From Liolophura sinensis (Eukaryota > Mollusca > Polyplacophora > Chitonida > Chitonidae), in contig NC_088300.1 of assembly GCF_032854445.1 (NCBI RefSeq), positions 38,842,458 to 38,906,457 of the forward strand: a stretch of DNA of 64,000 bases. The letters are read 5' to 3'. The translations under genes were made by a program, and so were the position numbers. The notes beneath the pieces were generated by a model that saw only the letters and a program-made list of their open reading frames with translations, was not told where the DNA came from and made no database searches. Below, in pieces: positions 1 through 11,059 of the stretch (the first letter of the stretch is position 1; every line of letters starts with the position of its first letter).

Positions 1-1140
1 CTTTCTCCTGACTCTAAAGTTGAAACTATCTGACTAGATGGGGCGCTATAACTGTTTAGTACTGCCCGTGTGAGCCAGAAGGCGACTTGATTGCAGCGCA
101 CCCTGGAGTCAGATGGTGTCGTGTGAAAGAGAATCTGAAGTGATGCATACATGTAAACTTAAGTGAGGATTTTCTTAACCTTTATTCACATGCAAGGCCG
201 CACTATTCAATAATGAAACATTCTAGCTAGCGTGTTTGACATGAAGGCCTTGTATAGAAGTGCAGAGAAAGGCAAAGACATAGGATCGAGGCACACATTA
301 GGGTTTCCTAAGAAACATACAGAACACCAACTTTATAATCTTGGAGAATACTTAAAGAAATGTGTAGGAAAGACAATTTGTGTAATACATAAGTTTACAC
401 CTTCTCCATGCTCACTGTAGGAGATAAGTAGGTATTCGCTGACTGAGAATAGCTGCTTGTCAGTTTCAAACCGTCCAGAGAAAATGAATGAATGCATGAC
501 AAAACAAAAAATGTTTGAATGACAGCAACAACAGTCACAAAGCTCCGTATTATTCCACTTTACAGCTCCATTTGTGTTTTTTACCAACATTATGATGAGG
601 GATAGCAAAAGCAGTTTTAAGCAGACTGGGTTAAGATACCTTGCCTAGCCCTTCTTTTATCAATCATACAGCTGAGCAATACTCTCCACAAGATACTGTG
701 TTTATATGTATCACATACGTCCAGGTACTTACAAGGTAGGGGTCCAAAGGGCATGGACCTCTGGCAAGCGGAACTGAATGCACGGATATCTGTAGATAAA
801 ACATTCCATACTTTATAACAGGATTGCTACACGTAAACCTTACGGGTACAGCCAGTATATATTGAAAAGTCTAGGTCACAAATACTCAACCCAACAACAG
901 ATGAAACTAAATTCCTTTGCTAAATTCGACTTAAATGTTTGGTTTTGTTCATATTGTTTATTTCTGGTGTGGAGTTTTCCAGCTCTTCTGGTAGGGACAG
1001 TTTACCTTGTTGTTGTTGTGGGTAATCATATCATGTTTCCAGTCTTCACCATCCTATAGAGACAACAAAAAGTCCACAAACAATTAAACCATGTGGTACA
1101 TGTACTTTGTAACACACACCTACATGAGTATATATTAACT
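1..1140. other. No gene recognised
   Basis: Only short open frames without family resemblance or paired splice signals are visible. I see no clear repeat here apart from scattered AT-rich stretches. Confidence 0.4.
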
Positions 1141-1262
1141 AGATTGGTGTTTACACCCACACTCAAGAATTTTTTCATTTACATGATATGGGTGGAGGAA
1201 AGTAGGTCCTAGGGGAAAACCACCAACCTTTGCCTGGTACCTGGCAAACCTCCAAATTTAAA
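1141..1262 (-). repeat. Diverged SINE-A-like fragment
   Basis: The order of motifs (caagaat, tttcattta, gtggaggaaa, aaccaccaacctttg, cctggcaaacc) follows the reverse complement of the 3' half of the SINE-A family found intact elsewhere in the window, for example at 39526-39796. It is strongly diverged and lacks the tRNA-like head. Confidence 0.4.
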
Positions 1263-1454
1263 GCAGTCGATATAGTGAGGACTGTATTGGCACATACAGC
1301 CTCATTTGTCAAAAGCCAAAAGACCGCTGCAGCTATGCAATGCTTTAACCAGTTATGCATGAAAGGTAAGCAAAAATTCAAGCAAATTCATGAAAGAAAT
1401 TCTGTCAAGCCATTGCCATCTACAACTTTATCATATGAAACAACTTAGATTTAG

Positions 1455-2045
1455 TAGCAAGGCTACTAAGGAGCTCGCTTGTTGGAGACACATGGATGCA
1501 AAATTTCAGCTCAATTAAAAAGTGCTTAAACATTTAACTGAACATGGATTCTAATGCATAAAAGCAACTTAACATCCAGAGTTTTGTAATTTATGGTCAC
1601 CAACACATACGCATCAACAATTTAACATTCACTTGTTGATATTCTGCCTTATTTGTATGCACAACCTGAGCTTGATACAGGTTGCCTTAGCACTTTTTTA
1701 AGATACTTGTACTTACCTTAACACTGATTCCAATATACAAGAGCTAATTAAGCCGTGAATTTTGTAACATATGGTGATTAATATGCATCAGCACATGTCA
1801 ATGATGGAACATTCGCCTCCTATTATTATTGGACTTACTGGACGCTTATGCAGACTCACCACAAAGAAATGGATATAAACTTGGTGAATATACATGAGCG
1901 TATCAAAAAATACATCAATGGATACAAGAATCAATAGCAACTTTTTATTCCATACACAATCTGTATGAAGAGGAGAAGCATATATTTGAAACAAATCAGA
2001 TCTGTAAGTTTTCTCCATTTATAGATGATACTAAGTTTTGCTTTT
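1455..2045 (+). repeat. Dispersed repeat R1, copy 1
   Basis: This stretch is similar in order and wording to 27805-28860: a 'ggctac' start, then 'gagacacatg.atgca', 'ttcagctcaat', 'taatttatgg' and 'atggaa.att.cccc'-like blocks repeated at intervals of under 200 bp. No coding capacity is visible. It is probably a non-autonomous mobile element or an old tandem family; I cannot assign a class. Confidence 0.4.
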
Positions 2046-2383
2046 ACATTCGTTGCCAGTCCAGAAAGTGTAAAAGCAAATAGGTAACAGCTGAACTAAG
2101 CCTTAGCCAGGTACCTCAGAAATCTGACAAGAGGGGACTTCACTTGAACAGTAACGTGTAGAATGAACCCCTGACTGACAGGAGGACGAATTTCACCAGA
2201 TATGTGCGACTGTATGTCAATTACCACATTGTTGTCACTGCTCTGTTTTTACTTGTAGTTCTGTAGTATTTTGTAATCACAGATTATCTAGTGAAATCCT
2301 GGGTATCAATAAGAAACTAGCTGTTATATTAGAGTGGACACATGCAGAATTATATGCACATATTATTAATTATCTAGCATACA

Positions 2384-2884
2384 TGACACCACAAAGGACA
2401 CCACACAGCACATCTCATAACTGTACACCACACAGGACACCTTATAAGAGTAAACACACAGGACACTGTACAGTACACCAAACAGTACACCACACAGTAC
2501 ATCTTATAATGGTTAACCACACAGGACATCATAATAGGACACCACACCGGACATCATACTGTACACCATACAGTACACCACACAGTACACCACACAGTAC
2601 ACTATAGAGTACATCTTGTACTGGTAAACCACATAGGACACACATAACAGTGCACCACATAGGACACGAAATACTGCATGACACAGTAAACCTGATAATG
2701 GGACACCACACAGGACATCGTATAGTACACCACACAGTACATTTCATAACGGTACACCACACAGGAAACCAGATAACACCACACAGAAAACAAGATTACA
2801 GAACACCACACAGTACATCTCATAACGGTACACCACAAAGGATATCACACTGTGCACAACATAGTACACAACATAGTACACCAC
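2384..2884. repeat. Minisatellite next to an exon donor
   Basis: About 500 bp of degenerate 11-13 bp units based on 'acaccacacagt', with longer sub-blocks such as 'gtacatctcataacggt' recurring. On the minus strand it starts about a dozen bases after the 5' splice site of the exon at 2899-3007. The open frames across it are translated repeats. Confidence 0.85.
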
Positions 2885-2898
2885 AAAGCAAACCTTAC

Positions 2899-3007
2899 CT
2901 TCAGCATTTGCTTAATCTGCTGTTTGAGATTGGTAAGCTCTTCGATCAAAGACTCGTTGGGATTTGGTAAAGGCGACTTGTCTGTAAGTGGAAGGCGATC
3001 AGCAGGC
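2899..3007 (-). CDS. Internal coding exon of an unidentified gene
   Basis: On the minus strand a pyrimidine-rich acceptor (ttttgtgtaatttcag) is followed by 109 nt with an open frame, ending at a strong donor (CTGAAG|GTAAGG). The exon enters with one base completing a codon and leaves in phase 0. It encodes 36 residues: a proline-rich start (PADRLPLTDKSPLPNPNES) followed by a short amphipathic, coiled-coil-like stretch (LIEELTNLKQQIKQMLK). I do not recognise the family. It could be a downstream exon of TALPID3, since it is on the same strand, or part of a separate gene running off the window. Confidence 0.55.
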
Positions 3008-3009
3008 CT

Positions 3010-4160
3010 GAAATTACACAAAAGGATCAGTTTACATATATACTGTATATACATAACACTAGTCAAATAGCACACATGTGCATCTGGTTTGTGTCATAGA
3101 ATCGTCATGTTCCAATGGAAACTCTAATGTAATATAAGAGCATTTTAACTCTTAAAAAGCAAGACTCATTTTTACACTATATTAATACATCACAAAATAT
3201 AGACATGAATGTACATGTACATATATATGTCAGGACATGTTTGAAAGTAACAGTGTTATCATTATTTAGGATCTTTATTTTCTGGGCAAAGCACAGATAC
3301 TGGCGCTAAATCCAAAATAATGATACTGTAATTGTTCAACCTTTTGTTATGTTTGCAAGGCGTTTATTCCAGCACATTCTGAAGGCATTACTCTGTGCAG
3401 ACGGATAAAATTGTCCTTTTTGCCAAGCCATGAAACTGGCCAATCAACCACTTTAATTTTGTCTCCAAAATCAAATAAAAATGTGTATTAAATTGCACTT
3501 TCATATGCCAAAAGGTTGAGGAATTTGGGTAATACTAGAACTTTAACTAAAACTTGACTTTCTCACCAGCATCGATCACACCATACACAAGTGCTGTATA
3601 AACTTAGAGGTAACTGCCTCGGAGCCATAACTGTCGAAAACAAACTTTCAGTCTTCATGTACACCTGTGTCTAAGACTTTCAATTTTGATGTTGATGTTG
3701 GTATTTCCTCACTTGGTAACTTACATGTAAGAGAAAATAACAATTACAAGTATAGCTAGTGGTGATTCTTTATGAGGTGATTTTAAAAAAAGACAAAGCA
3801 TATGATATGTACAAGCACATGTAATCACAAACTGGGATCCATTGTAACTATAAGAGAGTTGGAGCTTTATTAGTATGTGTTTTACGGTCTTAATCAATTT
3901 TAGCTGCTCGTGTTTAAAATGAGCTTAAATAATCTGTCAGTTAGTGAAAGTGGTTAATTCCCATACTGAATACTATAAAGTGCAATCATCGACAAACTGT
4001 GGTAAAATACATAGCTATGTGAAAACGTTATTCTTGTCTTCAAATCCAGATAAACCTTGTTCTATGTTAAAATTTTGAGAACTTTTGTAATTTTTCTGTG
4101 TATGTAATCGATAAGATATTGCCATATAACAGTTTCAAGTATGAACACACCAAATAATTT
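3010..4160. other. No gene recognised (intron or intergenic)
   Basis: AT-rich unique sequence, perhaps the intron upstream of the exon at 2899-3007. I see no paired splice signals framing a convincing open frame, and no obvious repeat. Confidence 0.35.
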
Positions 4161-4164
4161 TATT

Positions 4165-4460
4165 CATGACACCTTTGTGCGCTCAATGGTAATCTAAGGT
4201 ACCGTGACTATCAGCTTTGACAAGCACGCATTTCTGACAGATCACCAACCACAGCAACACAATCAACAGCTGGATTTGAACCTGTAACCACGGCTTGATA
4301 TTTTTAAGTCCTCGGAGTGGCTTAGGCTAGATCTGCTCAATCACACAGTTATGTATGCCAGGGACTGGCTGCTCGATGTGGTTGTTACACTGGGTCGGCC
4401 TAATCACCATGAAGGCGCATCCTGACTGCATATACCACTTTGGTGTTTAATGTTAATGTC
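4165..4460 (-). repeat. Possible tRNA-derived SINE
   Basis: On the minus strand, positions 4282-4272 read GGTTCAAATCC, a perfect RNA polymerase III box B. A box-A-like block (TAGCCTAAGCC) lies about 50 bp before it. The spacing suits a tRNA-derived SINE head. No target duplication was found, and the rest matches neither SINE-A nor SINE-B. Confidence 0.35.
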
Positions 4461-5500
4461 ATGCCAAATATGAGAAACAGCCCCCATATGACTGAATAGC
4501 CCTGGATGCCATCAGAAAGACAGCAACTGTCCTGTCTCAGGTCATTTTCTAACAAACATTACAATATTTATAACTACAAAATGACTTCTGAATGTGGACA
4601 GAGTGACAAGGAGCCGTGGAAAGGTGTATAACTACTTGTATTAATCACAAAAGCAGTAAATTAGCATGTGAGGCATGGACCAAATGGTGTATGCAAGAAC
4701 CAGCAACAGATAAATGACCTCAACTTCTTCATGCCATACAAACTGCCCTTGTGCAATCCCAGGCATTGGCAGCCACTACAAATATTGGGGCACGAGCGGA
4801 AAAAAATCTGGCGTAATTGATCCTAAATTTCCTTTCCTTGCACGCTTATTACAGACTGTGAAACGTGTGGGGAATTCTAGTGAAGCCCGCCTTTCTCTGG
4901 CGTGTTATAAAAACATTATCACCAAGGTGTGTACTCGCATTCTAATGAGTTCTGGCTAGTGCTTGCTGAGACCAGGAATTCAATAAGAGAAGAAGGTGGG
5001 ATTTCACATTTTGGTAAACACAGAGAAAACTACCGGCCCTGGGCATCTCAGTTTTAGAGAGGCTATCGGCCCAACTGTCTGTCAGTCAGACTTCTCATGA
5101 GAATGCATACAAATGACTGATTTACTTTATTTACTTCGTCTTAGACAGGCAGTCAGTCTGCCAGCTAAAAACCTGCAGTGGCATTAATAGTGATTGTAAG
5201 GGACAGAATAATAATATGATGATAATAATAATCATGATACTTGTACAATATTGAAAACAGATTAATTAGCCATTCCAAACGAGAATTAACAATCCCTTTA
5301 ACCATTGTCTTCAAATGATCAGGTGTGAGTCTGCATGAGCTACATGTCGAAAAGCAGCTCTTCACATAGTTGGGAAACTTTCATATTAAAGTGGCATTAA
5401 AACACACACAAAAAATTGTTGGTTATTTTTGGATAGGATTTATTTATCTACACATATTTATTTCATTGTTCACTTAACACTTTTGACTTGTACAATGGTG
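4461..5500. other. No gene recognised
   Basis: One 81-codon plus-strand frame (4714-4959) is present. It has no recognisable domain, no splice context and no codon pattern that sets it apart, so I do not call it a gene. Confidence 0.35.
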
Positions 5501-5504
5501 GTCA

Positions 5505-5605
5505 GTTCTGTGGAGTGGAGGATACACGAGTGCTTAGGTATAAACCACCAACCTCTGAAAAGTCATTGATAAACTTCATGGTACATGGCTCCCAACCATC
5601 GGCAC
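5505..5605 (-). repeat. Diverged SINE-like fragment
   Basis: The words 'aaaccaccaacctctg' and 'cattgataaacttc' recur in similar order at 6050-6135 ('aaatccctcaacctttgg', 'actgataaactttcc') and at 1210-1260. This suggests three old copies of one interspersed element related to the 3' part of SINE-A. Confidence 0.3.
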
Positions 5606-5626
5606 ACACGGTTCCATCCCTTGGAC

Positions 5627-5650
5627 GGGGGGGGGGGGGGGGGGGGGGGG
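5627..5650 (+). repeat. Poly-G tract, 24 bases
   Basis: An uninterrupted run of 24 G. It could fold into G-quadruplex structures and is prone to slippage and miscounting. Confidence 0.9.
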
Positions 5651-5665
5651 ATTCATAAATTTGCT

Positions 5666-5825
5666 CACTATAATATTTCAGATGACCTTTCAGGTGAAAA
5701 ATAACCAGCAGGAGATAGAGGTTGTGGGTCTGTTTGCACTGGTTCACTATAATATTTCAGATGACCTTTCAGGTGAAAAATAACCAGCAGATGATGGAGG
5801 TTGTGGGTCTGTTTGCACTGGTTCA
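5666..5825. repeat. Tandem duplication, 79-bp unit x2
   Basis: Two nearly identical copies starting 'cactataatatttcagatg', with period 79, differ at only a few positions. No function is visible. Confidence 0.85.
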
Positions 5826-6049
5826 TGTTTGCTGGAGACCACTCTTTATAGTCTTCAACCAATCATATTGGAGTTGAGGAAATCAGTAGATCACACATGT
5901 GGGATCGAGTTTCTTTACAAAGGTTGGCTATGGGTAGTCAGGTTTCCTCTGTAATACTAAAGATGAAGAACAATCAAACAACTTAACTTACTTGATTCGT
6001 TTTCTTGAACTCCATATTGAAGATTATTTTACTTATAGGATATAGCAGA

Positions 6050-6135
6050 GATTATGGCTGGATGATTCCAGAGGACCCAGGGTAAATCCCTCAACCTTTG
6101 GCATGTTACTGATAAACTTTCCACCGTACTGGTGG
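6050..6135 (-). repeat. Diverged SINE-like fragment
   Basis: Shares the 'caacctttgg...ttactgataaactttcc' wording with 5505-5605. Old and lacking a head. Confidence 0.3.
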
Positions 6136-7458
6136 AAGACCAAGTGGTCAAAACAAATTTCAGACCTTGCAAATATCCACACCACCACCTCTTTAATAAG
6201 CACAAATAAATTCCACAAGCGGCTGTATGTTAATGCAGTGGAAAACAATACCAGACAAAAACTATGCAAAGGGAAGTTCAACCAAACTGGTGAAGTCAAC
6301 CACTGATGTAAAACAACCCACAAGAACTGCAGAATAAATTATTCATGTTCCTGATAAGTCATTAATGAGAGGGCAGACAAAGGAAAGCTGGATATGTTTG
6401 AGGGTACACATTCTAGAATTTCAAAGACTGTTTGCAGATAAACCACACTTATTGTGACCGGGAATTTCAACAGAAAGGACAAAGCAGATTCCAAGCTTTA
6501 AAAAAACCTACCTATATACATGCGTATAAAGATGATATAACATGACTCTAATATGAGTCAGATATGTGTGACTTCCAACCATGAGGATAATTGAGATACT
6601 TTTCGTGAACAAGAACGGATTTACAGAACCAAATTGTGTGAAAAGAATGACAATAAATTTCTGTTTTGTGCAAGAGAAAACAAAAAGAATGACATACCGG
6701 TACAGTGTATGAGATATTTCTGCTTGTAAATCAGTGTACATGTGATCAGTAATTGTTCTGACTTACATGTACATGTATATATACATGTCATTTATATTAT
6801 AATATAATAAAAGTGATATTTCACACTGCTAGATATCACTTTTGTTGTTACATTTTGATATTTCACACCCAGACGCCATCACATCAAAAAAGAAACATTT
6901 TGTTTTATGAGGTTCGGAACATGTTTCGAATGACCTACACATTTTATCAACCATGCTCGAACTTAAGTCTTAAATGGTTCCCATCATTCAGTACAGAATG
7001 CAGCCATAATAAAACTAAGAAAAACATTATCATTTGAATGATTGGACAAAATATTAGGAAGTAGCAAAGAAATTCCTGTCAACATTTGCTGTCAAAATTT
7101 CTTAGAAACTTTTAATTTTGAACGTCTGAATTATTCAGCAGGTATGTCTGGTGATCCGATGAGCTGGACATGACTCCATAAAGCTCTCACGGGATCTCTC
7201 TTACCGTCAGGGTCAGCACTCTTCAGCCGGGCTGCTTTCTGCATCAAGTTACCGTGGAAACCTCTCAGCATCCATTTTGTGCTTCAACTAAGGGTGATGG
7301 ATGGCCATACACTATTCTCTTTGAAAAGGTCTCACAAGCCATGACAGAGCTGTGCCTTAATGTGGCTATATCATGCAAAACAGTAATCAGCTGCACTGCA
7401 AATTTGCATGTTGTTTTCTACCTTAGGAGAGTAGCAGATGTCTATCTCATCTTACATA
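6136..7458. other. Gene-free stretch with a MITE-like end
   Basis: No coding features. Positions 6813-6872 carry 'gtgatatttcac' and 'gatatttcacacc' motifs in an arrangement that recurs at 53911-53975 (gatatcac..ttgttgttacattttgatatttcac against gatatcac..tgttcttgcatttttgatatttcac), so a short interspersed, MITE-like element is likely. Several tacatgta dyads occur at 6760-6790. Confidence 0.4.
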
Positions 7459-8036
7459 TTTAAATCTTCCATTACACTACATGCTACAAATTTAAATCTT
7501 CCATTACACTATATGTTACATATTTGAATCTTCCATTACACTGCATGTTACATATTTGAATCTTCCATTACACTACGTTACATATCTGAATCGTCCATTA
7601 CACTACGTTACACATCTGAATCGTCCATTACACTACATATTACATATTTAAATTTTCCATTACACTATATGTTACATATTTAAATCTTCCATTACACTAC
7701 ATGATACATATTCCAATCTTCCATTATACTACATATTTTAATCTTCCATTACACTACCTTTTACATATTTAAATCTTCCATTACACTACATCTTACATGT
7801 TCGAATCTTCCATCACACTACATGATATATACCTGAATCTTCCATTACACTACATGATATATATCTGAATCTTCCATTACACTACATGATATATATCTGA
7901 ATCTTCCATTACACTACATGATATATATCTGAATCTTCCATTACACTACATGATATATATCTGAATCTTCCATCACACTACATGATATATATCTGAATCT
8001 TCCATTACACTACATGTTACATATTTGAATCTTCCA
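7459..8036. repeat. Minisatellite, 32-bp unit, about 18 copies
   Basis: The unit 'atctgaatcttccattacac' plus 'tacatgatatat' repeats head to tail. The last six or so copies are almost identical while the earlier ones have diverged, so the homogenised part lies at the right end. Confidence 0.92.
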
Positions 8037-9060
8037 TTGGAGCGGCTCATGTATTCACTGATGTTTGGACTGCTCTACAGGTTATTTCACCTACGCTAAA
8101 TGACGTAAAATTTTGCCCACAAAAGTGCATTTTTTGAGGCAAATAAATATTATTTTGGTGCTGAAACTTACAATTTTCCAGTAGAATATCATCCCGTGTT
8201 CCAAGTAAACCTCAAAACACCCTTCTCAAATCAACAGAACTCTTAGAGAGGTAAAATGGGCAAGTTCGTCAAGGAAGAAATTCATGGTTATTTAGGGTAT
8301 ATTATTGAATAAAGCTTACTGAGAAAACACACTAAATGTACTTGTTATATCATACTTAGATGATATTCCATGCTAATCCAGGCCAAAAACGTTTAAGACA
8401 ATTTTATTTGTGCGTGCATGGTATATTTACTGATTTGTGCAGATCAGTCAAATATTGATACCTTTAAATTAAGTTTGAGAGAAGATTGTATAGGTGGCAT
8501 TACCATGCTCTTTATAATTAAGAGCTCTTGAAAGCCTGTCTGTGCCCTGTGGGACCATACATGTTGAACTTTACAGAGATGATAGCTTACCCATTGATCA
8601 GGCAGTAAGATCAAAACAATTTCATTTCTTTTTTGTCTTACAGACTATTGTACACATACTGTATATACCTCCTGTATTTCGGTCAAATACGGAAAAGTCA
8701 AGATGTGCAAAATGTAAAAGTGATATCTGAAGCTTGATCTGTCCAGAAATATATCATCACTTAAGCTGTGTAAGCACGTACTCCACCTTGAGTTACATCA
8801 CAAGTATCTATTAATATACATGCTGGTGTCAGATAGACTTCCTGTATCAGCTACACTATCAGGTTTTCCACACACCACTGGCCTACTTTCAACAGTGCAC
8901 GCCTACAACAGGACCACAGCGTTACTGATCTCAGCACAGCACTTAAGGCTGCGTTGGATAATAATGTAGGAGAATATAATGACTTGCGAGTTGTGATCTA
9001 TGAACCAGATCCTAGTACATGGTAGTCTTACTAAACTGTCTGCAGTTCTTTCTAGAACAC
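8037..9060. other. No gene recognised
   Basis: Unique AT-rich sequence. No exon-like segment with paired splice sites and no clear mobile element. Confidence 0.35.
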
Positions 9061-9065
9061 ATTTC

Positions 9066-9505
9066 TATAATGGGGAATGTAATGACAGATTGGGTTGTAA
9101 CAGAACCTAGAAAACCCCTATGACTGTCGTGGAATGTAATAACAGACTGTGTTGTAATAGAACCGAGAAAACCTCTATGACCATTGGGGAATGTAATGAC
9201 AGATTGGGTTGTAACAGAACCTAGAAAACCTCTATGACTGTCGTGGAATGTAATAACAGACTGTGTTGTAATAGAACCTAGAAAACCTCTATGATCGTTG
9301 GGGAATGTAATGACAGATTGGGTTGTAACAGAACCTAGAAAACGCTTATGACCGTCGCGGAATGTAATAACAGACTGCGTGTGTTGTAATAGAACCTAGA
9401 AAACCTCTATGACCACTGGGGAATGTAATAACAGACTGTGTTGTAATAGAACCTAGAAAACCTCTATGACTGTTGGGGAATGTAATAACAGACTGGGTTG
9501 TAGTA
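9066..9505. repeat. Minisatellite, 57-bp unit in alternating dimers
   Basis: About 7.7 units of 57 bp. Two unit types alternate ('gtaatgacagattgggttg' and 'gtaataacagactgtgttg'), giving a 114-bp higher-order period before the pattern breaks down to the second type at the right end. Confidence 0.88.
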
Positions 9506-9568
9506 GAATAAAAACTGATACACATTTTTATACATGTAGAGAAAATGTCAGGATATAAATAATAAATA

Positions 9569-9715
9569 AAATATTGCACAGTGAAGGTTGAATACCATAA
9601 ATGTTGTTCTCGTGAAAGTTAGAAATGATAACCCATGAGACGTGAAGGTTATCATTTCCACCTCTCACTCGAACAATATTTATGGTATTCATGCCAACTT
9701 TACTGTGCAATATCC
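9569..9715. mobile_element. Foldback/MITE-like inverted repeat
   Basis: The left arm (atattgcacagtgaag, ataccataaatgttgttc, gaaatgataacc) is matched by the right arm read on the other strand (atattgcacagtaaag, ataccataaatattgttc, gaaatgataacc). The arms are about 65 bp around a short loop near 9640. There is no coding content. It is consistent with a non-autonomous DNA element, though no target duplication was confirmed. Confidence 0.65.
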
Positions 9716-10036
9716 TCTATGTATTGATGACTGGGATGGATTTGAAACTATTCAATACTGAGTGGAAAACCTAGAGTTGAACGCTGAATTGAACTTTATT
9801 GAAATGTCAATTATTGGTTTTCTAATCATCATTCTCAGAGATTGCAAGTAATATAGTGAATTTTCCAATACGATGTAATTTAGAGGCTACTAAATAATCT
9901 ACATACAGTAACACTTTTATATCACATTTATATCAAGTATATTATTACAAGTTGATCCAAAAATAGAATAATTTACGCGAAAATATTATTGTCAGAAGAA
10001 CAATATCCACTTGTAGGACAGCTGTAATGCTCTAGA

Positions 10037-10400
10037 GTGAGTGAGTGAGTGCTTGGGGTTTAACGTCGTTCTCAACAATTTTTCAGTCATATGACGACGA
10101 AGGAATCATTAGGATGCATGTACGTGTAATGTGCCTCCTTGTTGCAGGATGGATTTCCACCGCTCTTTTATTTAGTGCTGCCTCACTGAGACGACTTACC
10201 GAAGGCAAGCAAGCCGACCCGCCCGAGCCATTATACTGATACGGGTCAACCAGTCGTTGCACTATCCCCTTCATGCTGAACGCCAAGCGAGGAAGTTACA
10301 ACTTCCTCTTTTAAAGTCTTAGGTGTGACTCGATCAAGGATTGATCCTGGATCTACCGGTCCCGAAGCTGACGCTCTACCAACTGTGCTATCCGGGCTGG
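10037..10400 (-). mobile_element. SINE-B, near full length, with TSD
   Basis: tRNA-derived SINE. On the minus strand it begins at its tRNA-like head (ccagcccggatagcacagtt, then 'ggtagagcgt') and ends in a (CACT)n tail, seen on the plus strand as gtgagtgagtgag. The insertion is bracketed by a perfect 14-bp target duplication, tgtaatgctctaga, at 10023-10036 and 10401-10414, so the insertion event is certain. Confidence 0.9.
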
Positions 10401-10414
10401 TGTAATGCTCTAGA

Positions 10415-11059
10415 AAGAACATTATTATGCACAGATGATATAAATGAAGAGGTATATACATGTAGCCGTGCAGTCCCTACAGGGTTGACCTGGGTTCAAG
10501 CCCGAGTCTAGTCGCAAATAAACCATCTATGTAGACGTATACTTTCTCGGCCATATGTTCACCATCTGATCTGTATAACAGTGTTGGACTAGGTGTACTT
10601 AGGTATTCCTCCCAGATAAGGCAATGTCACCTTGGGACCAGAACAAGGAGACACCATCGAGAAATGACCCATATAATGATGAAAGCAACATTGTTAAGTC
10701 CTAAAGGCTAAGCAAACAAAATGTTTGATTAATTAAATCCTCAGTTATAGTTGAAATTACAGCTAAGGAGTGAAAATTAAAGCCCTGGCTCATTGCAAGT
10801 GTAGCCCTTCAGCCAATCAGATTTCATGTTCAAATCTTTAGCTTTGAGTCAAGAGGTTTACCAAGTGGAGAGTCAATCTAGTGGAAAACATAATGACATA
10901 TAGTGACCATTATTCACTGAAATTTCAGATGACAGGAGAGAGATCATTTAAAAGTTTGAATGCCAAAGAAATCAGACAAACATCACTGTTGAGGCTCATA
11001 TTTTTGAGTTTTACTATCGCTTCTACATATAAGTTATTTTGTCACTTGACTGTCATGTT
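10415..11059. other. No gene recognised
   Basis: Unique sequence between a SINE and a minisatellite. Short open frames only. Confidence 0.35.

Noticed and set aside
4714-4959. 81-codon plus-strand open frame
   Set aside because: Compositionally protein-like but with no family resemblance, no splice sites and no neighbours to support it.
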